Source: Oryzomicrobium sp.
Lineage (GTDB): Bacteria; Pseudomonadota; Gammaproteobacteria; Burkholderiales; Rhodocyclaceae
Length of the DNA stretch: 64,000 bases
Assembly (NCBI RefSeq): GCF_021287045.1
Contig: NZ_JAJTBG010000002.1
Coordinates: 186,001 to 250,000, forward strand
Reading direction: 5' to 3'
Part shown: positions 29,908 to 38,860 of the stretch, one piece after another
Layout of the letters: each line of letters starts with the position of its first letter
How positions within the stretch are numbered: the stretch's first letter is position 1
The notes under the pieces: model-generated
What the model was told of the DNA's origin: nothing
What the model saw: only the letters and a program-made list of their open reading frames with translations
The model's database searches: none
Translations under genes and position numbers: made by a program

Positions 29908-30582
29908 TCACTGAGATTTACCTTCGCCGACTTCCCTGATCAGCGCGCCCACTGCCCGATCCAGCGCGTCAATTCGCTCTCGGCGGATATCTTCGGGGGT
30001 GTCGCCCGCCTTGTCGAGTTCCGCCTTCGCATCGTTGATCGCCTGCTTCAACATAATCAGCCGCGGGTTGCCGAGTTCGCCCTGGAGCACCCGGCGGGTC
30101 ATCCAGCGGTGCATCTCGTATGCCGCGCGATCCTGGTCAGGAACCTGGCGCTCACTTTCCCAGCGCTCTGCTGCGCGAATCACATGTTTGTTCGCGGCGA
30201 CGCGGAACAACTGCCGATGAAGACGTGGCTGGTTAGTTTGGCGGTCGATCGCGTATGACGCGATGAGCGCAGTTTGTCCGTCATCGGCGATCGCCAGTCC
30301 CGCGTAATTTGCGTCGGAAACCACGTCGATCGGCGTTACTTCGTCCTCTGCGACGACGACGACCATTTGTGGAATCCGATTGACCTCGTTGATGACTTCG
30401 TAGACGAAGAGTCGCCACCGGGCATCCGGCATTGGCTGGACGCCTGTTTCCCAGAGGCCAATGGTGCGAGGACCCACGTCGAGCAGCTTGGCAACCTTTG
30501 CCGAATCCCACCCGAGCGTGGTCCGCCACCTGTATACTTGCATGCCCCGCTCGCTGGCGGGCAATGTTTTCTGGTGTTCCAT
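29908..30582 (-). CDS. Helix-turn-helix protein of unknown family
   Basis: 224-residue protein. An N-terminal DNA-binding region (YRWRTTLGWDSAKVAKLLDVGPRTIGLWETG, about 17-47) is followed by a beta-rich middle and a helical C-terminus (DIRRERIDALDRAVGALIREV). The rest is not recognised. ATG at 30582 is preferred to TTG at 30600. A perfect inverted repeat just upstream suggests it controls itself. Confidence 0.75.
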   Translation of the reverse strand: MEHQKTLPASERGMQVYRWRTTLGWDSAKVAKLLDVGPRTIGLWETGVQPMPDARWRLFVYEVINEVNRIPQMVVVVAEDEVTPIDVVSDANYAGLAIADDGQTALIASYAIDRQTNQPRLHRQLFRVAANKHVIRAAERWESERQVPDQDRAAYEMHRWMTRRVLQGELGNPRLIMLKQAINDAKAELDKAGDTPEDIRRERIDALDRAVGALIREVGEGKSQ

Positions 30583-30593
30583 TTCCGAACTCT

Positions 30594-30622
30594 CATTCAA
30601 TTTCTGTTGCGGAAATTGAATG
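30594..30622. promoter_or_regulatory. Perfect palindrome, likely operator
   Basis: CATTCAATTTC (30594-30604), a 7-base spacer and the exact complement GAAATTGAATG (30612-30622). It lies 12 to 40 bases upstream of the HTH gene's ATG, where a repressor site would block transcription. The 11-bp half-sites match exactly. Confidence 0.75.
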
Positions 30623-30728
30623 CTATCACAGCAATTTTATAAATTGTTGGAAAATTCCGTAGCGCCCGGAAATTGGCTTCTGGCCGTGCGGCCTCACGTG
30701 CGACAGGAGCCCGCGGCTCTGCCGCCGC

Positions 30729-31712
30729 TTACGTTGCCGAGACGGTCTTCTGGCAATCCATGCAATAGATGTTGCCGCCGAATTTCGGCTTGTTGAACCA
30801 GCAGAACTTCGCCACGTTGTAGCCCACGGACGCGCCGCAGGCATGGCAAATCAGCTTCTGCTTGGGCTTTTCCTCGGCGGCGGCCGGCTTTGCGCTCTCG
30901 GGCGCCGGCGCCTCCACAGCGGCTTCGGCTTTGGGTGCCGCTGAAACGGGCCCTGGTTTCGCCGCCGGCGGTACGGGAGTCTCCTTCGGCAGCCCGAATT
31001 TTGCCGTCCAATCGAAGGCAATCGGCTTGTGTAGCCGCGCGATCTCCCGCGCCAAGGCTTCGAGGGTGTCCTGCCCGATGATCTTCGCCATCAGCAGCGG
31101 GTTGTTGTTCTGGTCAATCGACTTGTCGATGTATTTGAAGACCTGATCATTCTTGATGATGGCCTCCAAACCATCGATTTTCGCCTTCGGCCGGCTGATG
31201 CGGGCACCCTTCGAGACGAGGACGAGGCTCTTCAGGTCGGGTTTGATGGTGAAACCAAGCCGGGTCGGCAGCTTGACTGTGCCGGAGTCGAAGAGCTTTC
31301 TGAGAATCAGGATGTGCTTGGCATTCTGCTCGATGGGGGATGGCACGCCGTAGGGTTTGCTCCCAAAGAAGGCAGCAAATTCGCCGTGCTCGTTGATGGC
31401 GATCCCCTCCGAGAAGTGCTTGCTCTCGCAGACCCAGATCTCCATGAAACGGTTGATGAGCAGGTGGTCGATTTGGGCGACCAGGCCGCTGACCTCGATT
31501 CTCAGGTCGTGGATGACCATCCAATTCTTGGACTCACCCCAATGGACCCGCATCTCGTAGGCAGCTTCCTCCTCGCCGCGGATGCCGGCCTGGATGTTAC
31601 GAATTTCCTGTTCGATACGCTTCCTGGTGTCGGTGCCGCAGTCGGGGCGGGACAGTAGGGCTTGCAGCGTCTGAATTGGGGGCTTCTTGTCGTCGGCTTC
31701 TTTGATGATCAT
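30729..31712 (-). CDS. NERD domain nuclease-like protein with zinc ribbon
   Basis: 327-residue protein. The NERD domain (about 50-170) shows AQIDHLLINRFMEIWVCESKHFSEG, with the ESK motif that in NERD proteins belongs to a PD-(D/E)xK-like nuclease fold. An Ala/Pro-rich linker (about 240-290) leads to a C-terminal zinc ribbon (CHACG, then CMDC). The function of NERD proteins is generally unknown but often linked to DNA processing. ATG at 31712 is chosen because the longer frame has an unlikely N-terminus. Confidence 0.82.
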   Translation of the reverse strand: MIIKEADDKKPPIQTLQALLSRPDCGTDTRKRIEQEIRNIQAGIRGEEEAAYEMRVHWGESKNWMVIHDLRIEVSGLVAQIDHLLINRFMEIWVCESKHFSEGIAINEHGEFAAFFGSKPYGVPSPIEQNAKHILILRKLFDSGTVKLPTRLGFTIKPDLKSLVLVSKGARISRPKAKIDGLEAIIKNDQVFKYIDKSIDQNNNPLLMAKIIGQDTLEALAREIARLHKPIAFDWTAKFGLPKETPVPPAAKPGPVSAAPKAEAAVEAPAPESAKPAAAEEKPKQKLICHACGASVGYNVAKFCWFNKPKFGGNIYCMDCQKTVSAT

Positions 31713-31946
31713 CGATGGGGTGAAGGGCGTCGCAGAGGCTTGAAAGGGTAGCACGCCAGTACTGCTGATCCAATGCCAATCGAATGGACTGTCAGGGGCG
31801 AGAGCACTCGGCAACGTTACCCGTGGCCATACCATGGTTGCAACATGTCGATGATCGCCCCTGAAACGTCACCAAGACCACTATCAAAGATTCTCTTCAA
31901 AAGCAGGGGATGCTACCGGGCACTTGGGAAGTGTCGGTGACGCTGA

Positions 31947-32237
31947 TTAGAACTCCGGCAGGTTCCCCAAGTTGTCCCGCTTGGTACTGTTTCTGTCGGT
32001 CGTCAGGTAAATCTCTTCAATGAGGTGGACTGGAGCACCAAGCTTCCACTTGCCTTCAGGGGTTTTCGTCCTAGTTTGGAACGTTGCTTTACCGAGTCGG
32101 ATGAGGTCTGCCACGAACGCACGCGAAACCGTTCGGTTTGTCCCGATTTTTTCCGGTTTTTCTTCGTTCACGCGCACATATTCAATGTGGCTGCGATCTT
32201 CGTTGTACCTGACTGCTGTGATGCAAAAATCTGCCAT
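31947..32237 (-). CDS. DUF3892 domain protein
   Basis: 96-residue protein matching the small DUF3892 family in the start MADFCITAVRYNEDRSHIEYVRV and in the TFQTRTKTPEGKWKLGAPVH stretch. AAAGGAAA precedes the ATG at 32237. An ATG two codons upstream is also possible. Function unknown. Confidence 0.78.
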   Translation of the reverse strand: MADFCITAVRYNEDRSHIEYVRVNEEKPEKIGTNRTVSRAFVADLIRLGKATFQTRTKTPEGKWKLGAPVHLIEEIYLTTDRNSTKRDNLGNLPEF

Positions 32238-32309
32238 GGTCATTTCCTTTGAGGTTGGGAATTGCCTTGGTCATAATGGGGTGTCATCTACAGTTTTCAA
32301 GGGGGGCGT

Positions 32310-32768
32310 TCATCCCGACTTGCTCCACGCTTGAACTTCCTTGGTCCCCCGGTGACAGGCGCAAGCTTCACCATGTGCTGCCGCCACGAGTTCATGCAGG
32401 ATGCCGCACTCCGAGGCGCTATGAGGGGCCGAACACTGACCGCGTAAGGCAACCAGTTGGCGTTCCAGGGCCTGCATGCTGGCCAGACGGGCTCTAACCT
32501 TGGCAAGTTGCGCGTCAATGAGCAGGTCGATTTCCCCGCAATCAGATTGCGGACTGTCGACGAAGGACAGCAAACGCTGCACGTCAGCCAAGGGAATGTC
32601 GAGCGCCCGGCAATGGCGAATGAAAGCGAGGCGTTCCAAATGGGCTTGGGTGTAGGTGCGGTAGCCGTTGTCGCTGCGCGTTGGAGCGCTCAGTAACTGT
32701 GCCTTCTCGTAGTAGCGGATGGTTTCGACATCCACCCCGGTCGCCTTGGATAGTTCACCAATACGCAT
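32310..32768 (-). CDS. cadR: Cd(II)/Pb(II)-responsive MerR regulator
   Basis: 152-residue MerR-family activator. The N-terminal winged helix (MRIGELSKATGVDVETIRYYEKAQLL) is followed by the dimer helix. The metal-binding cysteines typical of CadR/PbrR are present: SDCGEID, then CSAPHSASECG and GEACACHRG. It is divergent from cadA, whose promoter has the stretched spacer used by MerR regulators. Confidence 0.92.
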   Translation of the reverse strand: MRIGELSKATGVDVETIRYYEKAQLLSAPTRSDNGYRTYTQAHLERLAFIRHCRALDIPLADVQRLLSFVDSPQSDCGEIDLLIDAQLAKVRARLASMQALERQLVALRGQCSAPHSASECGILHELVAAAHGEACACHRGTKEVQAWSKSG

Positions 32769-32805
32769 CTCGGTCTCCTGCTTGAAACATGTCTGTATTC
32801 TAGGC

Positions 32806-32836
32806 TTGACCCTGTAGCCACTCCAGGGATTTTAAT
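32806..32836 (+). promoter_or_regulatory. MerR-type promoter of cadA
   Basis: TTGACC (32806-32811) and TTTAAT (32831-32836) are separated by 19 bases. The spacer holds the imperfect dyad CCCTG...CAGGG. The long spacer and central dyad are the known hallmark of CadR/PbrR-controlled promoters. Confidence 0.8.
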
Positions 32837-32876
32837 GGGGGTATCAATACTGGCAACTTGCCACGGGAGACTGCAG

Positions 32877-35114
32877 ATGTCTGCTCAACACGAAGCAAAA
32901 AACTTGAACGCGCATCCTGATGAACACAGCTGCGGCTGTAACCACGCCTGCAATGCCTCTGCCAAGCCAGCGGACGGTTCTGGTCCGCAGCAAAGGGCCG
33001 CTTTAGGGCAACTTCTTCTACGGGTTCCTGCGATGGACTGCCCGACGGAAGAAGCGCAAATTCGTCGTGCGCTGGAGCAATTTCCCGCTATCCGTCGCTT
33101 GTCGTTTGACCTGGCGGCTCGAACCCTGAGCCTCGATGTGCCGACGGATGCATGGTCGGATATTCAAGCAGCCCTCAAGAAGGCCGGTTTCGATTCGGAA
33201 CTCCCTACGGAAGAACCAAGCGTTGATTCGGCGGCACAGAGCCGTAATCAGTTTGTGCAACCCATCGCGGCTCTCCTGGTCGCCATTGTTGCCGAGGCGG
33301 TCGCTTACGTTGCTCCCGAAACCCTTGTCTGGAAGCTGCTGGGTATGGGCATTGCGGGAGTAGCCATCGCGTTGTCGGGGCTTTCCGTCTTCAAGAAGGG
33401 ACTGGCGGCTATCCTGCGTGGGCAGCTCAATATCAACGCACTGATGTCGGTCGCCGTGGCAGGTGCCTTCGTGATTGGCGAATGGCCGGAAGCGGCGATG
33501 GTGATGGCGCTTTACGCGATTGCCGAACTCATTGAAGCCCGTGCAGTGGACCGCGCTCGCAACGCTATCAAGAGCCTCCTCGAGTTATCGCCACAGCAGA
33601 CTGAGGTGCGTCAACCAAATGGCTCGTGGCTTCAAATTCTGGCCAAGGAAATCCAGGTGGGCCAGATAGTCCGTGTCCGTCCTGGTGAGCGTTTTGCACT
33701 GGACGGCAAAGTTACCTTAGGCAACAGCGCGGTCGACCAGTCCCCGGTGACCGGCGAAAGTATGCCTATTGAGAAGGGACCGGGCGACGAGGTATTTGCT
33801 GGCACCATCAATCAAAGCAGCGCATTGGAGTTTGAGGTGACGGCCCCGGCGAGCGATACCGTGCTGGCCCGCATCATTCATGCCGTTGAGGAAGCCCAGG
33901 GTTCGCGCGCACCCACGCAGCGGTTTGTTGACCGTTTTGCTGCCATCTACACGCCTGGCGTCTTTGTCCTGGCCGTAGGCGTCGCACTTGTCGGTCCCTT
34001 GGCGTTGGGTTGGACCTGGATGGCCAGCCTCTACAAGGCACTGGTCATGCTGGTCATTGCCTGTCCTTGCGCCCTCGTCATTTCGACCCCGGTTACGGTG
34101 GTCAGCGGCTTGGCTGCTGCGGCGCGACGCGGCATTCTGATTAAGGGTGGCGCGTACCTGGAGGAGGCCCGGAAACTCAAGGCGGTGGCGCTGGATAAGA
34201 CTGGCACGGTTACTGAAGGTCGCCCCAAACTCGTCGCTCAAGTCATTCTCTCCAAGGCTCTCCCCGAACCCGATGTCTTGCGCATTGCGTTCGCCTTGGC
34301 CGGACGCTCTGACCATCCGGTGTCCAAGGCTGTGGCCACTGGGCTGGCACTGCCCGAGCAAATGGACGTGCAAGACTTTGGCGCTGAGGCTGGGCGTGGT
34401 GTCTTTGGGACGATCGCCGGACACGATTACGTGCTGGGTAACCATCGCTGGATTCATGACCGAGATCAGTGTTCTCCGGAACTTGAAGCGCTCCTGTTCG
34501 AGCATGAGCGTCAGGGACGTACCGTCGCCATATTGGCCAACCGGGAAACAGTCTTGGTCATGTTCGCTGTTGCAGACACCATCAAGGCGAGTTCTCAGGA
34601 AGCCATCGGGGAGATGCTGAAGCTCGGCGTGACCCCTGTCATGCTGACCGGAGATAACCCCGCCACTGCATCCAGCATTGCCGCCCAGGCTGGCATCCAA
34701 GATGTGCGCGCGAATCTGTTGCCAGAAGAAAAGCTGGATGCCATCCGTGCGCTGGCCAGCGTCGGCGACCCCGTCGCCATGGTGGGGGACGGTATCAACG
34801 ATGCGCCTGCACTTGCAACGGCGGATATCGGTTTTGCGATGGGCAGCGCTGGCACCCATACCGCCATGGAGGCGGCCGACGTGGTTATCATGAACGACGA
34901 TCTGCGGCGTGTGCCGGAGACTATCCGCCTGTCCATGCAAACGCATTCCGTGCTCTGGCAGAACATCACCCTGGCCCTGGGCATCAAATTCGTTTTCCTG
35001 CTGCTGGCCCTCTTCGATCACGCCACGATGTGGATGGCGGTATTTGCCGACATGGGGGCCAGCTTGCTGGTGGTGTTCAACGGGCTGCGGCTGTTACGAG
35101 ATCGCAAACCCTGA
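32877..35114 (+). CDS. cadA: Cadmium/lead/zinc P1B-type ATPase
   Basis: 745-residue heavy-metal ATPase. A Cys/His-rich N-terminus (HSCGCNHACN) and a heavy-metal-associated domain with AMDCPTEEAQIRRAL lead to the membrane part. Core motifs are TGES (actuator), CPCALVIS (metal pathway CPC), DKTGTVTEG (phosphorylated Asp), HP in SDHPVSKA and GDGINDAPAL. It exports divalent soft metals across the inner membrane. Start chosen at MSAQHEAKN with GGGAGA upstream. The adjacent CadR supports metal induction. Confidence 0.95.
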   Translation: MSAQHEAKNLNAHPDEHSCGCNHACNASAKPADGSGPQQRAALGQLLLRVPAMDCPTEEAQIRRALEQFPAIRRLSFDLAARTLSLDVPTDAWSDIQAALKKAGFDSELPTEEPSVDSAAQSRNQFVQPIAALLVAIVAEAVAYVAPETLVWKLLGMGIAGVAIALSGLSVFKKGLAAILRGQLNINALMSVAVAGAFVIGEWPEAAMVMALYAIAELIEARAVDRARNAIKSLLELSPQQTEVRQPNGSWLQILAKEIQVGQIVRVRPGERFALDGKVTLGNSAVDQSPVTGESMPIEKGPGDEVFAGTINQSSALEFEVTAPASDTVLARIIHAVEEAQGSRAPTQRFVDRFAAIYTPGVFVLAVGVALVGPLALGWTWMASLYKALVMLVIACPCALVISTPVTVVSGLAAAARRGILIKGGAYLEEARKLKAVALDKTGTVTEGRPKLVAQVILSKALPEPDVLRIAFALAGRSDHPVSKAVATGLALPEQMDVQDFGAEAGRGVFGTIAGHDYVLGNHRWIHDRDQCSPELEALLFEHERQGRTVAILANRETVLVMFAVADTIKASSQEAIGEMLKLGVTPVMLTGDNPATASSIAAQAGIQDVRANLLPEEKLDAIRALASVGDPVAMVGDGINDAPALATADIGFAMGSAGTHTAMEAADVVIMNDDLRRVPETIRLSMQTHSVLWQNITLALGIKFVFLLLALFDHATMWMAVFADMGASLLVVFNGLRLLRDRKP

Positions 35115-35197
35115 CGTAGTCGCGGGGGCCGAACCTAAGCTGAAGTTGGCGCCAGTCAGAAGCTGGCGTTCAACGTCAGAACTAGGCTTCATAACTT

Positions 35198-36406
35198 CTA
35201 GTCGCGCTCAAACCTTGTGGCTTGGATGGAGTGCATCGTAGCGAACGAGAAAGGCTCGCCCAGCACTGCGATGCCGATTTCGAGATCCTTCAGTCCTTCA
35301 TTCTTGAAGTTCATCTCCGGTACAAACCCATACTGCTTGTGCGGAACCCACGTGACGTCGGTGATTTCAATGGCTGTCCCCCATTCGTGGAGCGCTGGCC
35401 AAGAAGTCGTTTTGTAGTTTCCGCCAACGAGATAGACTGGACCACCTCGTGCGAGCTGGTATCGCCCCGTGGAAAGGTCGGCTGCATGTGAGGCAACGCA
35501 GATAGATGCGTGAAGATGGTGCATCGCGGCAAGGAGGGCTTTATGGGGCCGGTCAGCTAGCTTCTCTGGGTCGGCCAAGCCGTGCATAAGATCGTTGCGG
35601 AGCGAATTGATCAATTTCCAATCTGCTTTCCGGCCCGCTTCAGCCGATTCCGGGTCGATGCTATCCAAAACGAACGCGCGAACACCGACTAGAGATGTTC
35701 TCTTTCTTGTGAACTGATGTCCGCATGACTCACAGGAGCCTTTCACCTCTTCCGTACCTGGCGGTAGCCCTGCCGCTTTAGCAAGCGGTGGCTCCATCGA
35801 TTCAAGGCCAATGTAGGCTTCCTGGAATGCGGTAGTGTCGTCCAGGTTTCCAATCGCCTCTCGATATTGCAGAGCGGCCCTTCGAAGTCTATGCCCAGAT
35901 TCCAAGCCATCCCAGTGTGCCAGGAGGTGTTTTGCCTTTGCAACGGTTTCTGGCGTAATTGGCTTACTCCAATGCTTCAGCGGCAGTCGCTTGAACATCA
36001 GGAATTCGCATTCATCGACCTTCTCCGCTCCTAAGCGTGCCACTTGTAGCGGCTCAGTAGCCTGGAATGTCGATCCGTGTACCAGCGCGATCGCTGAGAG
36101 GAAATCCTCTAGTAGCGAGAGACCTCGTCGGGCAGCGGCGACAAGGTCGAAGTTAGGCTCAGCCTCAAATTCAATTGCCAAGATAGATCCACCGGTTTGA
36201 AGCTGCACGGCGGTTTCTGATTGAGCACTTCGGATAGAGATATTGCACGGCGTTTTCTGGATTGACAGTCCCTTCAGGGTTTGCGCCACCATATCCACTG
36301 ATAGAGGCTGATACCCAAGTACGCGATAAAGGCACGTACTCGTGGAGCGAGCCTTCTGCTTGCCGGGTTTCTGAGCGGACTTCTTATGAGAATTTTTATT
36401 GGACAT
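35198..36406 (-). CDS. Hypothetical protein with HEPN-like motif and zinc knuckle
   Basis: 402-residue protein of unknown family. The middle has a CxxC pair (GSCESCGHQF, about residues 235-245). The following helical part carries INSLRNDLMHGLADPEKL (about 285-300), an RX4H motif of the HEPN type. The N-terminus is short and Lys-rich (MSNKNSHKKSAQKPGKQK). It is convergent with cadA. It could be an RNA-targeting defence protein, but evidence is limited to the motif. Confidence 0.65.
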   Translation of the reverse strand: MSNKNSHKKSAQKPGKQKARSTSTCLYRVLGYQPLSVDMVAQTLKGLSIQKTPCNISIRSAQSETAVQLQTGGSILAIEFEAEPNFDLVAAARRGLSLLEDFLSAIALVHGSTFQATEPLQVARLGAEKVDECEFLMFKRLPLKHWSKPITPETVAKAKHLLAHWDGLESGHRLRRAALQYREAIGNLDDTTAFQEAYIGLESMEPPLAKAAGLPPGTEEVKGSCESCGHQFTRKRTSLVGVRAFVLDSIDPESAEAGRKADWKLINSLRNDLMHGLADPEKLADRPHKALLAAMHHLHASICVASHAADLSTGRYQLARGGPVYLVGGNYKTTSWPALHEWGTAIEITDVTWVPHKQYGFVPEMNFKNEGLKDLEIGIAVLGEPFSFATMHSIQATRFERD

Positions 36407-36477
36407 CACGTGAACTCCATCGAATTTTTTGCCTGCGACCCTGCAAGACACCAACCTTAGTTCTCTAACACGATTAT

Positions 36478-37107
36478 TTATTTCAGTGATTGAAATAACT
36501 CTCTCATGTCCTTGAACTCACCACCAACCCGATCAAGGGAGAATTGATACATCAATGAATTCTCCGCGAACTTCTGGCGCTCGACATCCATTTCGACGGT
36601 ATTTCCGTCAACCGCGGCCTGAGAGGGGACATGGTACTTAAGGCTGACGGGTGGCGACTGCCAAGAAGAATTTCCCTTCAAATGCCCTGGCGAAGAAGTG
36701 TTCAACTGAAGAGGAGGGGATTGATCGGCACTGGCGGCCTCGGTGATTTCAATATCCATCGCCTTGTAGCCTGGCGTGTCAGCGTTGGCGATATTGGACG
36801 CAAGAATCTGCTGCCTATAGGCCCTTATTCCGAGCATTTTCTGTTGAAAATCCCCATTTTTCTTGTTTGAACCGTTCTCGTTCGCTGGTAAATGAGATGA
36901 ATGGGTAGTGCCAAGAATCAATTTTCCGGCGGGGTCGAAATTGTCACTTGAGGCAGTATTGGCAGCCGCCGAACGTGAGACGGCGTTTTCAAGGATGCTT
37001 GAAAATGCCGTTGAGCTTGGAATTTCACCTGTCCCGGACACACGAGGCGCAGTAATTCCGGTAAGTTCCACCTGTCTCGCCGGGAACAGCGATGAAGGCT
37101 CAGGCAT
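36478..37107 (-). CDS. FlgB-like flagellar rod protein, orphan
   Basis: 209-residue protein. The C-terminal 130 residues match the FlgB proximal rod protein: YRQQILASNIANADTPGYKAMDIEI, then DGNTVEMDVERQKFAENSLMYQFSLDRVGGEFKDMRELFQSLK. The first 75 residues are a low-complexity Ser/Asn-rich extension that normal FlgB lacks. No other flagellar gene is in the window. It lies downstream of the czc cluster on the same strand. Start uncertain (37161 also open). Confidence 0.75.
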   Translation of the reverse strand: MPEPSSLFPARQVELTGITAPRVSGTGEIPSSTAFSSILENAVSRSAAANTASSDNFDPAGKLILGTTHSSHLPANENGSNKKNGDFQQKMLGIRAYRQQILASNIANADTPGYKAMDIEITEAASADQSPPLQLNTSSPGHLKGNSSWQSPPVSLKYHVPSQAAVDGNTVEMDVERQKFAENSLMYQFSLDRVGGEFKDMRELFQSLK

Positions 37108-37231
37108 AGGAACTCGTTGGATGAAGTACGGCGGTGGTGGCGATCGGCCGTGGAAACGCATCGCCCACGCTGTGCACTGCAGGCCTTGCCTCGGCTGTCA
37201 GCGAACGAATGGGCGGTGCAGTGACCATCGT

Positions 37232-37657
37232 CTAATTCAGGATGAAACGAACACTCTGGCCGGACATGTCGCCGAGTTTGACCAAGGCGACAGCTTTTGT
37301 GCCGGCTTGGATCTTGAAGGTCCCCTGGGCACGCAACTGGTTACCTCCGGCTGGCAGCAATTTGACTTCGATCTTGTCTGATGCGGACAGGAGCGTTACG
37401 GTAGCTGACGCATTCCGGGTGTCGACAGGCTGATTGTGATCAGTCACGTAGAGGGTGAGGGAATCAACCTTCGCCACCAGCTCGTAGTTGATGTCTTTGA
37501 CGACCGATACGACGCCATCGTGCTGGGGTTTGGCATCATGGGTATGCGCCTGGCCCGGCTTTTCGTTGTGGGCATGGCCCTTATGATCGTCCGCAGCGGA
37601 TGCCAGATTGACGAAGCAAGCGAATAGAAAAGCGGAAAGTACCGTGGAAGGTTTCAT
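37232..37657 (-). CDS. Periplasmic His-rich protein
   Basis: 141-residue exported protein. After the signal peptide (LSAFLFACFVNLASA) comes a histidine-rich segment (DDHKGHAHNEKPGQAHTHDAKPQHD) suited to metal binding. A beta-rich domain of about 90 residues without known family follows. It is 28 bases downstream of czcD on the same strand, so it is probably an accessory metal chaperone of the efflux cluster. The specific role is inferred. Confidence 0.75.
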   Translation of the reverse strand: MKPSTVLSAFLFACFVNLASAADDHKGHAHNEKPGQAHTHDAKPQHDGVVSVVKDINYELVAKVDSLTLYVTDHNQPVDTRNASATVTLLSASDKIEVKLLPAGGNQLRAQGTFKIQAGTKAVALVKLGDMSGQSVRFILN

Positions 37658-37685
37658 GGGAGCTCCATGTCAGTTGGTAAATTGG

Positions 37686-38630
37686 TTAATGAAAATTAGG
37701 GTTGCCGCCGTGCTCGGATGTGCTGTCGGCGGTGGTGCAGCCTTGCGGTTGGTGCGCACAGGGTTTGGTTTCGCATTGCAGCGTCATGTGGACTACCTTG
37801 AAGCGGTTGGCCAACACCGTCTGTAAGGCGGGCATCAAAGCGTCTTCGGTGGAGTAAGTCGGGTCATAGACCACATGCGCGGTCAGGCTGGTCTTGCCGG
37901 TCGTCAGCGCCCAGACGTGCAGGTCATGGATGCCAAGGACGCCTGGCACAGCCAGCATGGCCTGTTCCACCTCTCCTAAGTCGATGCCCTCGGGCACGCC
38001 TTCGAGCAGGATATTCAGACTGTCCTTCAGCAAGATCCAGGTGCGTGGCAAAACCCAGAGGCCAATGGCGACAGCCACAAGCGGATCTACCCAGGACCAG
38101 CCGGTTAGCTGAATCACCACCGCGCCCACGATCACGCCAATCGACCCCAGAAGGTCGCTCCACACTTCGAGATAGGCACCCTTTACGTTGAGGCTATCTG
38201 TCTGTCCCCCGCTCAGCAGGCGGATGCTGATCAGATTGACGATGAGGCCGATACTGGCGATCACGAGCATCCCAACCGAATGGATTTCGGGCGGGGAGGT
38301 GAATCGCCGGTAAGCCTCAACCAGGATGTAGAGCGCCACGGCAAACAGCAGCATGGCATTGAAGGCAGCCGCCAGAATCTCAAAGCGGTGGTAGCCATAG
38401 GTTCGTCGGCGATCGGCCGGGCGCCGGGCAATGCGGATGGCCGCCAATGCGATGGCGAGCGCGGCAGCATCGGTCAACATGTGCGCGGCATCCGAGATGA
38501 GAGCTAAGCTTCCGGTCAGTACGCCGCCAATGACTTCGGCAACCAGGAAACTGCCGGTCAGCGCCAGGGCAAAGCGCAGGGCACGCTCGTTTTCGGTGCT
38601 CGGGAGCGCGTGGGTGTGGCTCGCACTCAT
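37686..38630 (-). CDS. czcD: Cation diffusion facilitator (CzcD type)
   Basis: 314-residue CDF transporter with six helices. The family metal sites are present in HMLTDAAAL (helix 2) and EVWSDLLGSIG (helix 5). The cytoplasmic domain carries HDLHVWALTTGKTSLTAHV. The N-terminus and the long C-terminal tail contain His and Cys (CETKPCAHQPQGC). It exports Zn/Co/Cd from the cytoplasm to the periplasm by proton exchange. The ATG overlaps the stop of the preceding small membrane gene. Confidence 0.93.
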   Translation of the reverse strand: MSASHTHALPSTENERALRFALALTGSFLVAEVIGGVLTGSLALISDAAHMLTDAAALAIALAAIRIARRPADRRRTYGYHRFEILAAAFNAMLLFAVALYILVEAYRRFTSPPEIHSVGMLVIASIGLIVNLISIRLLSGGQTDSLNVKGAYLEVWSDLLGSIGVIVGAVVIQLTGWSWVDPLVAVAIGLWVLPRTWILLKDSLNILLEGVPEGIDLGEVEQAMLAVPGVLGIHDLHVWALTTGKTSLTAHVVYDPTYSTEDALMPALQTVLANRFKVVHMTLQCETKPCAHQPQGCTTADSTSEHGGNPNFH

Positions 38631-38842
38631 GCGGCCCCTCCTTGATCATCGTGGCGTCGCTTCCATTTCTGCTTCGTCATCTGGAGACGACGCCGAAGGT
38701 TTTCCGAAAATTTGGGTGCCTTGCCGCGCCTACCTTCCCGCCAGCAAACCCATCCGTAAAGTGCCAGAAGGGTGAGCATCATCCCTAAGGTGACCATGAG
38801 TAGTCGAAACTCAAGGTGGCTGTGGATCATGTGCTTAAGCAT
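38627..38842 (-). CDS. Small membrane protein
   Basis: 71-residue protein with one hydrophobic helix (LLMVTLGMMLTLLALYGWVCW) and a strongly basic C-terminus (RRRLQMTKQKWKRRH). Its stop overlaps the czcD start by four bases, which argues it is a real coupled gene. Function unknown. Confidence 0.65.
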   Translation of the reverse strand: MLKHMIHSHLEFRLLMVTLGMMLTLLALYGWVCWREGRRGKAPKFSENLRRRLQMTKQKWKRRHDDQGGAA

Positions 38843-38860
38843 GAAATGTCGGCACCAAGC

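Noticed and set aside
35150-35168. Terminator after cadA
   Set aside because: A 6-bp stem CGCCAG/CTGGCG exists but no T tract follows, so it is too weak to list.
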